The notes below the pieces were generated by a model that was not told the origin of the DNA, searched no databases, and saw nothing but the letters and a program-made list of their open reading frames with translations. Shown in pieces: positions 1-9,639 of a stretch of DNA of 64,000 bases. The stretch lies in assembly GCF_017591425.1 (NCBI RefSeq), contig NW_024464918.1, forward strand, positions 22,968,001-23,032,000. The letters run 5' to 3'. How positions within the stretch are numbered: the stretch's first letter is position 1; each line of letters begins with the position of its first letter. The stretch is from Ochotona curzoniae. Taxonomy: Eukaryota > Chordata > Mammalia > Lagomorpha > Ochotonidae. The position numbers and the translations under genes are program-made.

Positions 1-89
1 AGTGGAGGCTTCACCTGCAGCACTCAAGTACAGCCCCATGCCCACGTTGTCTTCTTCTTCTAGCAGATGTTAAAGGCTTAGCAGATGCT

Positions 90-240
90 TAGAATTGTGC
101 AAACACCCTTATTTGAATTATCTCATTTCATCCACTTATTCTATGAAAAAAGGTATTTTCTGCACTGCTTTATAGAGGAGAAAAGTGAGAATGGGGGCAA
201 TTAATTTGAAGCAGATGCCTCTGGCTTCAAATCTGATCTA
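90..240 (-). repeat. MIR SINE relic, antisense
   Basis: The order of short matches fits a reversed MIR: 'ctcatttcatcc', then 'tatgaaaaaaggtattt', then 'tttatagaggagaaaa'. These correspond to the MIR stretch around 'cctatgaggtaggta' and 'ttttacagatgaggaaact'. It is strongly diverged and its edges are approximate. Confidence 0.5.
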
Positions 241-1141
241 TTCAGGACTTAGTTAAACTCTTGGGGATATCAAGGGGAGGGGAGACAAATACACAAAAAT
301 TTAAGTTGGTCTATACATGAGGAGTTGATGATCTAACCACAGATGTAGCACAGTACAGTCAAGATTCCTGGCCAAATAATTCTAATTCTCTGCCTAGTAC
401 TGTAAACCAAAAGTCAGCAGTCTGCATGAGATCTTTAAAAAGCTCCACCAGCAGAGTTGTATTCCTGAGGCTACACCAGACATCAGGCCATTTATGGTCC
501 TGCAGATTCTACAGTCATTTTCAGTGATAGTAATGGGCAATAATTGTATGCATAGCTGAAATGCCCTACTGTGATCTTCACCATTTTGGCTTGCTTGGAG
601 TTCAGTCTGCCATCAGAGATGTCTTCATGATATGTGTCATATTTATTCATGAAGAAAATGGCCATGTGTGGTCGTTGCATTGACTAATAAAGAGGAGATG
701 AGAGGAGCAGAGTAGAGGTGTACCACCTGTAATTCCATTGGAGAGACACATCTTATTGACATTTTTCTCATCTTTACAGAGCACCATCCCTGAGACCTGT
801 TCTCTTTAGGAGAATAAACAGACAACTTTATACTTTTGTTGCTTAAAAAAATGGTCATTTCTTTTATAACTAAGTAAGTGGAAAATTTTCAAGGTATTCT
901 ACTCATGGGAGTCACATGATGGAATGGGTCAAGTTGGTAATGAAGCCATTTTTCACCCTCTGACTCTGTGCTCTAGTTGGCAAGTCACTCAGCAGTGTCT
1001 CTGTCCCCTGCCCTTGTTTCCCTTGGGGGAAATCATCACATCAACAACTGAGTTATTTGGTGATATTTGAAATTATATGTGTTTGGTACAGGAATCTGGG
1101 AAACAAGAGGCAAAAGGAAAATTAAAAATTAAAAATTTCAA
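241..1141. other. Intronic sequence, mostly unassigned
   Basis: No gene or clear repeat was recognised. About 950-1075 may be a weak sense MIR ('ctagttggcaagtcactcag' followed by 'ctctgtcccc'). Open frames here are short, lack splice context and show no family resemblance. Confidence 0.5.
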
Positions 1142-1446
1142 GGGCAGGTGCTTGGCGCAGCAGGTAGGGCACAGCTTGGGATGCCCAGAACTGGTATCAG
1201 AGTGCCTGAACTCCACTCCTCGCTCTGCTTCCCACTCCATTTTCCTACTGATGTGCATCTGGGAGAGCTACAGGTGAGAGTTCATGTATGTGGGTTCCCA
1301 CCACACACACAGAATATCTGGATTCAGTTTCCAGTTCCTGGTATCAGTCTAATTCAGACCTTGCCGCTCACAACATTTTGGAGTAAATCAGTGGGTGCAT
1401 GATCTCTGCCTCTGTCTCTCTACTTTTCGAATAAATAAAAGTTAAA
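1142..1446 (+). repeat. Lagomorph C-repeat SINE (CSINE), old copy
   Basis: A tRNA-like head (about 1142-1200, 'ggcgcagcaggtagggcaca') is followed by the CSINE body and by the typical 3' end: a 'tctgcctctgtctctct' pyrimidine stretch, then 'aataaataaaag'. It is heavily diverged compared with the copy at 12081. No clear target-site duplication was found. Confidence 0.75.
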
Positions 1447-1469
1447 TTGAGAACGTTTAAAAAGAAACT

Positions 1470-1822
1470 TCAGGCACATAGAGACAGATACCACATGACC
1501 TCAGACATAGAAACTAAAAAACATCAGACTCAGAAATCGAGAGCTAGTAGGAGCAAAGACTGAGCAGTTGTTTAAAGAACAAGTTTCACTTAGACATAAG
1601 AAATAAGTCTTGGAGCTCTATCATCCAAATATATAGCATTGTGGCTATGATTAATATATATTTAAAACGTGCTGAAAGAGTGGAAATGTTACCACCACCA
1701 AAAAAATGACAAAAATAGGATGATACCTTGCTTTAATGTAATCATTCCACAATACAAGTCTGTATCAAAGCTTCGTTGCACCAATAAATGTATACAATTA
1801 TTGCCCATTAAAAATAAAATTT
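1470..1822 (+). mobile_element. L1 (L1M-type) 3' UTR fragment, sense
   Basis: The sequence follows the known order of old mammalian L1 3' UTRs: 'agagacagataccacatgac' near the start, then a region like 'gtgactatagttaat' (1650-1665), 'accaccaccaaaaaaatgac' (1691-1710), and the terminal 'aaatgtatacaattatt' followed by 'cattaaaaataaaat' (1786-1821). It is 5'-truncated with a short A-rich tail, the normal form of a dead L1 insertion. It has no coding capacity. Confidence 0.75.
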
Positions 1823-1859
1823 TGGGAATTAGTGGTCTCCCAGTGGTTAATATATATTG

Positions 1860-2056
1860 AAATACATGGATTCAAATCCTACCTCTGGCTCCTGACTTAA
1901 GTAAGTTGCCTAGCCTTGCTAGGTCTCAACTTCTGTATATGCCAGGTAAAACAAACTCATAAATTTGCTGTGAGGATCAAATGAGTACATGTCTACTTGG
2001 TGCTTGGGAAAATATGAGTAATTCAGTACATGTCGGTAGCTGGCACTGTTGTTAGT
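1860..2056 (+). repeat. MIR SINE, sense
   Basis: MIR landmarks occur in order: 'ggattcaaatcctacctctg' (1869-1888), a degraded 'aagttgcctagccttgct' and 'tgtgaggatcaaatgagtac' (1970-1989), ending near 'ctggcactgttgttag'. It is an ancient tRNA-derived SINE, diverged but nearly full-length. Confidence 0.75.
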
Positions 2057-2838
2057 AATTGGGAGGGAAGGAGGGAGGTGTGTGTGCGCATGCCTGCCTG
2101 CCAGTGTGCACATGCTTATACTCAGCTTTATCCCCCCTCTATGTGATCCTAAAAGAATCTCTTCTAGACTTTCAAAAGTCAAAAATTTGGTTTGGTGTAA
2201 ATGCTCTGAGTTCACTTGTTGTCTCAGATTATCTAAAAATTCCACATTTATTCCTGTTGGTTGTTCCCCCACCTTTGGTCCCTAAGATTATTTGAAACTA
2301 TCAGGTGCGTCTTTAGTGGTGGAGAAATAGTCTTCCTTCCAGGGTACCTGCTGTTTTGCTCCTTCCCTCTCACATGTCTTCCTCCATTAACCCCTTAATT
2401 CCTCCAAAACAGAGAAAGAGCAGGGGGCGCAGAGCAGGAGAGAGCTGGAGAACTGGCCCTTATTGCTGAGACCCCTGTGTTTCTAGCTAACCCAAGCCTC
2501 CAACTGCATCTGTGAGCTTGAGAATAGAGATCTCATGCTGCAAAGTTACCTTTCTTGCCATCATTTCAATGCCCCTGTGTGTTGTGTTGATGGAATGAAA
2601 CAGCCCTGAACAATGCAGGCACAGGTAGAATGGAGGAAGGGTAGCTAAGTGACGTACTGACAAGTTTTGTGTTAGCAAATGCAGGATGCTGTGGAAATCT
2701 CAGGAAGCTATTGGACTATTTCTTGGGTGAAAAAAAGGCCAGTTGTTTAGCTTCAGGAGCAACCAGAAGCTCTGCTTAATAAAATACAAATGAGATGCAG
2801 TAGTATGAGATTGCAGAATTCCCATTCTGTGTGATCTG
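2057..2838. other. Intronic sequence, no feature recognised
   Basis: Apart from a short purine/GT-rich stretch at about 2060-2115 I recognise neither repeats nor genes here. Overlapping frames on the two strands at 1919-2295 are short and unlike any known family. Confidence 0.5.
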
Positions 2839-3232
2839 TATGAGGGTATTTCAAAAAGTTTATGGAAAAATAATGGAAATTGTTTGAGGTAGACATTTTG
2901 GCTTGCGACTGAAGACAGTAGGTGTGATGTTGGCATAGCATTTCCTGAATGTCTCTGGCTCCTGACTCTAGCTTCCTGCAAATGTGCACCCTTGGAGGCA
3001 GTTGGTGATGACCCACAGAGTTGGATCCCTGCCACCCACAAGGGAGATTCCAAAGAGGTCCAGGTTCCTGGTTGCAACCTGTCCTAGCCCGAGTCATTTC
3101 TTTCTCCCTCTATCTTTGAAATACAGTAAAAATGAATATAAAAGTTCATTTTGGAGCAAAACGTTTTGACATTTCTGCATAGTTTTTTGGGTAATGCATG
3201 TTTTTTCAATGAGCTTGTTGAGCGTCCCTGAT
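2839..3232. mobile_element. Mariner-like non-autonomous DNA element, split by an old SINE
   Basis: The left end (TA at 2839-2840, then 'tgagggtatttcaaaaagtt') is mirrored by the right end at about 3199-3232 ('ttttttcaatgagcttgttg', then 'agcgtccctg'). These form imperfect terminal inverted repeats. The internal stretch 'aaaagttcattttggagcaa' (3141-3160) is shared with the related element at 38159. About 235 bp in the middle (2905-3140) is a later SINE. Assignment to the mariner/Tc1 group rests on the TA flank and terminal-repeat style and is an inference. Confidence 0.6.
2905..3140 (+). repeat. Old CSINE-related SINE inside the mariner-like element
   Basis: A degenerate head ('gttggcatagcatttcctga') is followed by CSINE-like body segments ('ctggctcctgactctagctt', 'gccacccacaagggagattc', 'tccctctatctttgaaatac') and an A-rich end near 3125-3140. 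It interrupts the internal part of the surrounding DNA transposon, so it is the younger of the two. Confidence 0.6.
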
Positions 3233-4388
3233 GTTCTCTGTGCTAAAAAGAGGGCAGTACATTAAAAATCAGGGTATTTCTTGTCACTCAGTGTTGATCA
3301 TCCTTTACCACCTTCCTCAGGTAGAAGGTTCAAGTTCATTGCCACCTGAGGCGAGATTTCCAACATTGAGATGCATTTATGCATGCTCTTGTTTTCAGAC
3401 ACCTTCGTCTGTTCCCTGTGACTAGTTAGTTTTTCTGAAATAGTGTTTGCCTCCTCCCATCTTTTCTGACAGTGCACTGGCTGGAAGATACAGTTTCTTC
3501 ATGCTGTGTTTCTGCTTTCCATTTTCCTGATAAAATGGTATCACTGCAGAGGAAATCAATTCTAAACTTCCATATATTTAGCATGAAAGCCATAAGAAGC
3601 ATTAATTCACTCCAGAAAGAGTGAGATACAGTCAAGTATTCAAAGGCAGAATCACCATGGAAACTGTTTTCTTGAGATTCTGCGCTCTCCAGGCTCCAGG
3701 CATGACTAAGAAAGAAACGCCAAAGGAAGACAGCAAATGTCTTGCCCTTTCTGTTGTCACTACAAATGCTGCAGAGGCATTTCTATGAATTATTAATTGC
3801 ATGAAGAGAGGTATATATGACTTAGAATTACTAAGCTGTTGTCTTTTAAATGAGTGTGCAAAAACACAGGGAGCACTTGTTTCTTTGTGTTCTCTTTTCC
3901 TAACTGTCAAAATGCTATTGAGCAATCAAAGAGCTATCCTAAGGTGAAAAAGTTTGAAGGGAAGTGCCAGGGATTACAATGATTAAAGAACAATGTGAAC
4001 TGGAACTAAAATAAAAAGCTTTTGCCTGTAACTCCCAGGTACACTTGCCTTTGTAGACCATTTCAAGATGACTAGGGCTTCAGCATTTTTTCAAAGATAT
4101 TAAATATGTAATGATCAGAGGCCGGCTCTCTCCTTTGGGACCATGTTAATGGGATGTGGTTGAATTTCCCTAAGGAATTTCTTAGGGATTAAATCCACTC
4201 TGTGGCTGTGTGCACACGAGTGCAGCTCAATGTGAGCCCACTTTTCTTTTTGCCTTTTGGATTTCCTTCACTGACATCATACATGTGTATTAAATAATTC
4301 TAACAACTAGGTCTTCCATATGCTACCTTTTTTCTGTAAGTCCAGCACTATGCTGAACCCTTTACATGAGAACATTTAGAGTGCAGGC
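3233..4388. other. Intronic sequence, no feature recognised
   Basis: About 1.15 kb in which I recognise neither coding exon, RNA gene nor interspersed repeat. The open frames on either strand are under 100 codons and overlap one another. Confidence 0.5.
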
Positions 4389-4480
4389 TAGGGACCCTGG
4401 CGTGAAAGTTTAACAACTAGGCTCCTCACCTTGAACGAGCAGGGATCCCATATGGCCACCAGTTCTAATTCCGATTCGAA
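4389..4480 (+). repeat. CSINE 5'-end fragment
   Basis: Only the tRNA-like head is present: 'agggaccctggcg', a degraded A box, then 'gggatcccatatgg' and the B-box-like 'gttctaattcc'. The body and A-rich tail are missing. That is unusual for a SINE, which normally truncates at the 5' end, so a later deletion or rearrangement probably removed the 3' part. Confidence 0.6.
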
Positions 4481-4574
4481 GCTAGAGATTAGCTATAAGA
4501 AGAATATAGGAAGTTTACACTATCTGATGGATGTTGGGCCTCGTGTGCACCACATCCATAAACTGAAGATGCAG

Positions 4575-4880
4575 AGATAATGAATATATGCTTTCCCAGT
4601 GAGGACACCCACAGTTATGTTCCATATTATAAATGCTGTAATCGGAAGAAGGGCAGATTGTCCTTAAAATGGGCACATAACCCAGAAAAGAAAGTCAAAG
4701 GAGGCTTCCTAGAAGACATGTCTGGCCTGAAGACTGGGAATAGAGGGGGATTCCTTGAATCTAGGGGAAGAGGATTAAGGTGTGATGGCTTCAGCACGAG
4801 AGGGGGCACAAAGGACGTGTTCATGCTCAGGTTGTGACAAGGAGCAGAAAAGTGGAAGAAAACAGGAGGTTGTTCAAACA
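4575..4880 (-). mobile_element. L2 LINE 3'-region fragment, antisense
   Basis: The best anchor is 'aggcttcctagaagacatgt' (4703-4722), the reverse of the L2 stretch around 'cttcctccaggaagcctt'. It is followed by 'gcctgaagactgggaatag', which fits the next L2 segment. The remainder is diverged, so edges are approximate. A small frame across it is incidental. Confidence 0.5.
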
Positions 4881-5374
4881 CTAGAAGTAAGTGACCAGAA
4901 TCTATCACTTATCTTCTGCAGAAGTCACCATTTTCTGGTTTCTTCCACAGCAAGCTACCAGGGACACCTGATTGCGCAACAGTCTGCAGCCATTGTTCAG
5001 AAAAAACACCAGATATCCAGTATCATAGGCTGTTGTAACATTGTTTGTATTAGAGGCAGCCAGCCGGTTGTCAGTCATTTTTCTTTGAACTTGAGCAAGA
5101 CAAAGATTTCCAGCGTCTTTTACCTGCCTTTTGAAGATGAAGCTGTTTTCATACTCTATACTTTGTGTCTCTGAAGTGAGCTGGGCTAGGTAAAGCCATC
5201 AGACCAAGTCCTCTTCTGACTTCCAAGCCTGTCCTGGTACTCTGCAGTTCTCAATACCCTGCTTCTTTCCCCTCTGAGGAGCTCACTCAGTAAACCAAAA
5301 GGGAGGGCCTTTACAGCGCATTTGGACTCAATAAAGTCCTTGCCCTTTAACTCCCTCTCCTTGGGGCTTCAGTA

Positions 5375-5515
5375 GGTTCCTTAATGTTTCCAAACTTCCG
5401 CTTTCTTGCCTGGAAATAATAATATCCACTACCCAATATGTGGGTGTAGATTAAATTATAATGAGTAACATTTCTAGGAGAGTGCCTAACATGTGGATCT
5501 TCAATACATGGTATC
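5375..5515 (+). repeat. MIR SINE, sense
   Basis: MIR-like order: 'ctggaaataataatatccac' (a degraded 'aaaatggggataataata'), 'gattaaattataatgagtaa', 'agagtgcctaacatgtgg' and 'tcaatacatgg'. Diverged. Confidence 0.55.
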
Positions 5516-5569
5516 TGGAGGGTGGGTGAAGAGGAGTAGTTATGAGTGAAGACCATCATAACACTGTCT

Positions 5570-5765
5570 GTGTTAGAACAGAACACAGACTCTGCCATAG
5601 GCTAGCTGGGTAATACTGGGCAAGTCCCTTGAGTTCCAGGTGCCTGAAGGCTCTCATGTATAAAATGGGAGTGGTAACAATAGCATCTACCATGTGGTTC
5701 TGTTGTGAGAGATGAGCAAGTTAATATATCCAAGTGCTTTAGACTCTGCCTGGTGTGTGTACATG
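5570..5765 (+). repeat. MIR SINE, sense
   Basis: Clear MIR sequence: 'tagctgggtaatactgggca' followed by 'agtcccttgag', then 'tgtataaaatgggagtggta', 'gtgagagatgagcaagttaa' and a terminal 'actctgcctgg'. It is a second MIR lying downstream of the one at 5375. Confidence 0.75.
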
Positions 5766-5844
5766 TCTGCATGTACATTATTAGTGCTCATATAAACTGT
5801 AATAATTACTTTTGCATATTCCTAGATCTTACTGTGAAAATAGG

Positions 5845-5955
5845 AGAGCAATACCTGCCCATTCAGCAGAGTTGTTGCCAGGAGTAGCTAATGGAGAGGG
5901 GCATGTGGCCCAGTGCCAGGCACACAGTGCGCCTCCGATAAATGCTTGTTGGATG
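5845..5955 (+). repeat. MIR SINE 3' part, sense
   Basis: 'cagagttgttgccaggagta' is followed by 'cagtgccaggcacacagtgc' and 'gataaatgcttgttggatgc', the typical 3' half of a MIR. It is the third MIR-like piece in this short interval and may be an independent insertion. Confidence 0.7.
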
Positions 5956-6092
5956 CATGGAGCAAAGTGCTTCTCTCTAAATGTTTTCAGTAAATGTTTC
6001 ATCTAAATGATGAGTAGAAGCTTCCACTTGGAAGGTGATGCCAAAGAAGTTCCCAGGGTGGCAGCCCTGGCCTGGGCCTGGTGGATTCTGAT

Positions 6093-7158
6093 TATGTTGA
6101 ACACAGCAAATGCAGATACATCTATGTGGTGCCATTGGGCCTGTGCCAATGAGTAGCAAACCTGAGTTCATATTGGGGGCATGCCAGGAGCCAGATTTTG
6201 ACAACAAAGAAAGCCCTACCTGTTTCTAGCACTGACTCTCCCTCCTGCATATTTTGGGTGGATTTTCTTACCTCTGAAAGAGCTTCTGGGTGTTTTGCAA
6301 AAATCAGGCCCCAGATGTTTAAAAGATTTTTCAGACAAGGTAATCAGTCCATTTGGTGACCACATGCTGTCTGAAAATCTTCCTGCTACAGCACTGTGAG
6401 TCTCTCAATCCATCAGAAACACTAATTAATTAAATCTACTCAACCATGGGTGATACAGAAAATGAAACAGTGAAAAACAAGTACATTTCTAGTGGGATCA
6501 TATTAGAGATAGTGCAAAATAACCACGTGGGAAGTGAAAGTCAAGTTGTGTGATATTTTCCAAACCTTTACCAAATCTGAGGTGGTTGTTCTCCCCAAAT
6601 CAAGGCTGTTTTAGTGGGCAAGTTGACTTTCAAGAAATCAATTATAGTTTCTCTGAGACATGTTCTAAAGTGGTCGTATTTACTTCTGTTTGCATGGAGA
6701 GTGGAAATGCCCCTTATTTTCATGTCATAGGGGATCCTCAGAGATGGGATGCATAGGAGGATATGAACTGTGCATAAGCCCAGAGCTTCCCAGTAGTGTT
6801 CAGGAATTAGATTCATTTCCAAAGAGTGAGACATTGCTTTACTACCCATTAGGGGATGCCACCTGAGTTGAAGGCCATCACCTTAAACTAACCTAATCTA
6901 AACTAAACTAATCTAGTTGGGCTAATCTTTTAAACATCTGGGTCCTGATTTTTCCAAAACATCCAGAGGCTCTTTCAGAGGTAAGAAAATCCACCCAAAA
7001 TATGCAGGAGAGAGAGTCGGTGCTAAAACGGGTAGGGCTTTCTTTGTTGTCAAAATCTGGCTCCTGGCATGCTCTCAATATGAACTCAGGTTTGCTACTC
7101 ATTGGCACAGGTCCAATGGCACCACATAGATGTATCTGCGTTTGCTGTGTTCAACATA
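6093..7158. repeat. Large inverted repeat: 236-bp and 235-bp arms around a 595-bp spacer
   Basis: The arm at 6093-6328 matches the reverse complement of 6924-7158. By hand alignment I count 11 substitutions (9 transitions, 2 transversions) and one 1-base gap, about 95% identity. The inner boundaries are sharp: homology stops right after 'gtttaaaagatt'. The outer boundaries fall at a TA on each side (TA then 'tgttgaacacag' on the left; 'ctgtgttcaaca' then TA on the right). The spacer (6329-6923) has no recognisable coding sequence. Either a non-autonomous DNA transposon with very long terminal repeats or a local inverted duplication would explain it. I do not recognise the arm sequence. Confidence 0.9.
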
Positions 7159-7244
7159 CTAGAACCCCAGTGCTAAGAGGAACAGAATTTGGTACTTAAT
7201 ATATGCCCACAATTTTTTAAATGTATGAATTGAATGCTTATTTT

Positions 7245-7530
7245 TTTAATTATAAAGATGTATGTATTTGCTTGAAAGGCATAGCTAGAGAGGGTGAGAG
7301 AGGGATCTTTCTTCCACCAGATCACTCCAGAAATGCCTGCAACAGCTAGGATTGGGCTATTCCAAAACCAGGAGTTTTTTCCAAGTCTCTCCTCGTCGAT
7401 GCAGAGGCCCAAGAGCTGGAGCCAGGTTTCACTGCTTTCCCAGGCACATTAGCAGGGAGCTGGATTTGAAGTGGAGCCTATATGGGATGCTAGTACCACA
7501 GGTGGTGACTTTACCTATTATGCAAGAGTA
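7245..7530 (-). repeat. CSINE, antisense, old copy
   Basis: The antisense CSINE order is visible: a degraded tail ('tttttttaattataaaga'), a purine-rich block 'agagagggtgagagaggg', 'gatctttcttccaccagatc', 'ctgctttcccaggcacatta', 'gggagctggatttgaagtgg', and the reversed tRNA-like head near 7480-7530 ('tatatgggatgctagtac'). It starts about 90 bp beyond the right arm of the inverted repeat. The long open frame crossing it (7352-7846) is fortuitous. Confidence 0.75.
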
Positions 7531-7653
7531 TAGGTCCCAAACTTCTTACAGAATTTCTGGATCTTTTATCTGCCCATGTGAACCCCCAAGATGGAGAATA
7601 ACAGATGAGCTGTTTTCCCAAGTGTCCCGCAGCCCAGGAGCAGCATCTTCAGG

Positions 7654-7774
7654 AACTGATAATCCAGACTATTTGATCTTAGCCAAAAGATCAAGAAATG
7701 ATACTGATAATTCAGATTACATTTTAGAGAACTCAGACCTGTATTTGAGCTTAGCCAAAAGATCAAGAAGTGAT
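7654..7774 (-). pseudogene. RNU2 (pseudogene): Tandem pair of U2 snRNA 5'-end relics
   Basis: Read on the - strand, 7774-7734 and 7702-7654 each begin like the U2 snRNA 5' end (cap-proximal 'atcgcttctcggccttttgg'). Both keep the invariant core 'cttttggctaag' plus 'tcaa'. The inner copy has 'ggctaagatcaaat' and continues to 'ttatcagtt', matching the U2 branch-site-recognition region. The outer copy starts 'atcacttcttgatctt'. About 31 bp separate them. U2 normally has one such 5' end, so the pair is a duplicated or twice-inserted fragment. It lacks the Sm site and the 3' stem-loops, so it is not a functional snRNA. The U2 comparison is from memory. Confidence 0.7.
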
Positions 7775-8509
7775 AAGAACATCATTGTAAAACTTGTTGT
7801 AAAACACCCCTATTTTTTTCTCACCTATCTTCTACTATCAGTCTAGAACTGGAGATAATTCAGGTTGGATAGCTAGTGATGTTACGGGATCACCTACTGA
7901 GAAACTGTTCTGGAGTGTGCTTGACTCCATGGAGAGGCCAGCTTATGGCCATGTCAGTGAGGGTGCTTCCTCCTGGCTGCTTTGCAGACAGAACAGCCCA
8001 GAGTAGCAGCTACTGATTCAAATGTCCATAGAGGCCAAGTCACATAAACTATGAAAGCAGAGAGCTGGAGGGAAACTTCAGGAGAACAAACCAGAACTGA
8101 CAGCTATCCTCACAGCTAAGGCATTGCTAGAAGTGGGAGCAGAAGCAACAAAGACTGTGTGCCCTTCTAAGTGGGGCAGTAACTCCATAGCTCCAGCCAG
8201 GGGCTGGGAAAGGTTTTTTTTCCCTAAAGTTAATGATTTTCTTGTTTTTCTAAATAAACTTAAAATGTAGATTTTTAGCGATGAGACTTTATAGTTTTTC
8301 GATGTTGGCAACTCCTGAAAAATTGGAAAGCTTTGCTGATGGTACAGTATTAACCAAAAAACGATTCTGCTGGTCACATACGCCCCATCCACTGCTGTTG
8401 GTGCATTCCTGGCTATTTGCTCCTGGGATGTGACGCTATGGACACTTACTCAGCCCTTCTCTGGGATACAGGGGAAGGATCCACTGGAAGGAATAGCAAC
8501 AGACTGTCA
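7775..8509. other. Intronic sequence, no feature recognised
   Basis: No repeat family or coding exon was recognised. The 104-codon antisense frame at 8078-8392 has no known motif. Confidence 0.5.
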
Positions 8510-8690
8510 TGTTTAATGCATACTTAAAATGTGCTAGACCCCATGCTAAACTCTTTATTTCATTTAATTTTCATTAGTCCCCTCCAATGTGATCTTAAAT
8601 ATTATCTTATTTTGTAAACTAGGGTTCTTCTCAAATAACTTGCCCAAAACATGGTACTTTTAAATCACAGAGCTACATAAATTGTGACAT
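8510..8690 (-). repeat. MIR SINE, antisense
   Basis: Reversed MIR order: 'tgtgctagaccccatgctaa', 'atttcatttaattttcatta', 'ttattttgtaaactagggtt', 'aacttgcccaaaacatgg' and 'aatcacagagctac'. Confidence 0.7.
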
Positions 8691-8734
8691 CTAATGTTAT
8701 CTATTAACCATTCAGCACATGACTTGTAATTTCT

Positions 8735-8878
8735 AACACTGAGTGCTTATATGTGTCAGACACTTTATAAGAACTTTGCATATGTCTGGTTATATAAACT
8801 TTAGTATAATACCACCACCCTCGTTTTATACATTAAGTAAGTGGCTAGTATGAGAGTTGTGTACTATACCCAAGGTTA
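8735..8878 (-). repeat. MIR SINE, antisense
   Basis: Reversed MIR order: 'gagtgcttatatgtgtcaga' followed by 'cactttataag', then 'taccaccaccctcgttttat' and 'agtaagtggctagtatgaga'. It is a second reversed MIR about 45 bp after the previous one. Confidence 0.65.
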
Positions 8879-9491
8879 ACCTGCTATAATTTAAAGTGGA
8901 CATGGAGAACTGCTATTACTTCTTAGAATTATTTTTCAAGACCAAATCCTAAGTTAGGTACATAGTAGATAAATTCTTTGCAATTGCAGTGCAACTGAGC
9001 TTAAGAATGTGGTTGGTACCTGTAGGTAGCTGCTGTTTCAGCCATATTCCATGTGACTCACTAGCAGCTGTCAGCAAGCAGCCTCCACTGTGTCACTTTG
9101 CTAATGCCAGGCATGCAGAGCAAACACTGGCAGGTCCTAGAAGCTGATTCGGCCACTAATGAACTGTCTAATCCAGAAATCCTTTCTTGGCAACTGGGCA
9201 ATCCAATCAAACTGCGTGTTTGACTGAAGCAGCTCACTGGGTCAGATTTTTTGCTGTGTGAACATCCTCTAGCATGCTGCTGTTACCTTTCTCTCCAAAC
9301 ATTGAAAGGGTGGAGCTATTTTAAACAAGGACCAGTTTTGGTATCAGAAGGGTGTGTGCACATATTTTATAACTCATGCGTTTTCATGTAAATGATTAGC
9401 TAAGACTAAACCTTATTAAACAGAATGAGACAACTGCAGAATTAATTGGCTCTTAAATTATCATAATCCCAAAGGCCTGCTCTACCCAGAT

Positions 9492-9494
<3 letters not shown>

Positions 9495-9572
<78 letters not shown>
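9495..9572. repeat. Compound microsatellite (GT)24(GA)15
   Basis: 9495-9542 is an uninterrupted (GT)24 run and passes directly into an uninterrupted (GA)15 run at 9543-9572. A long pure dinucleotide tract of this kind is expected to vary in length between individuals. The cysteine/valine-rich frame read through it is an artefact of the repeat. Confidence 0.98.
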
Positions 9573-9574
<2 letters not shown>

Positions 9575-9639
9575 ATAAAGTTAAAGGATATAAACTCAGT
9601 GACCAGAAACAACTATTAGTACATTTTCTGAAAGATCAT

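Noticed and set aside
5977..7199. Pair of similar peptides on opposite strands, looking like a duplicated small gene
   Set aside because: The similarity is explained by the DNA inverted repeat; frames are short, have no conserved start, and extend into unrelated sequence.
7352..7846. 164-codon + strand open frame
   Set aside because: It is made of an antisense CSINE, the U2-like relics and flanking intron; no domain, no start context, no splice support.
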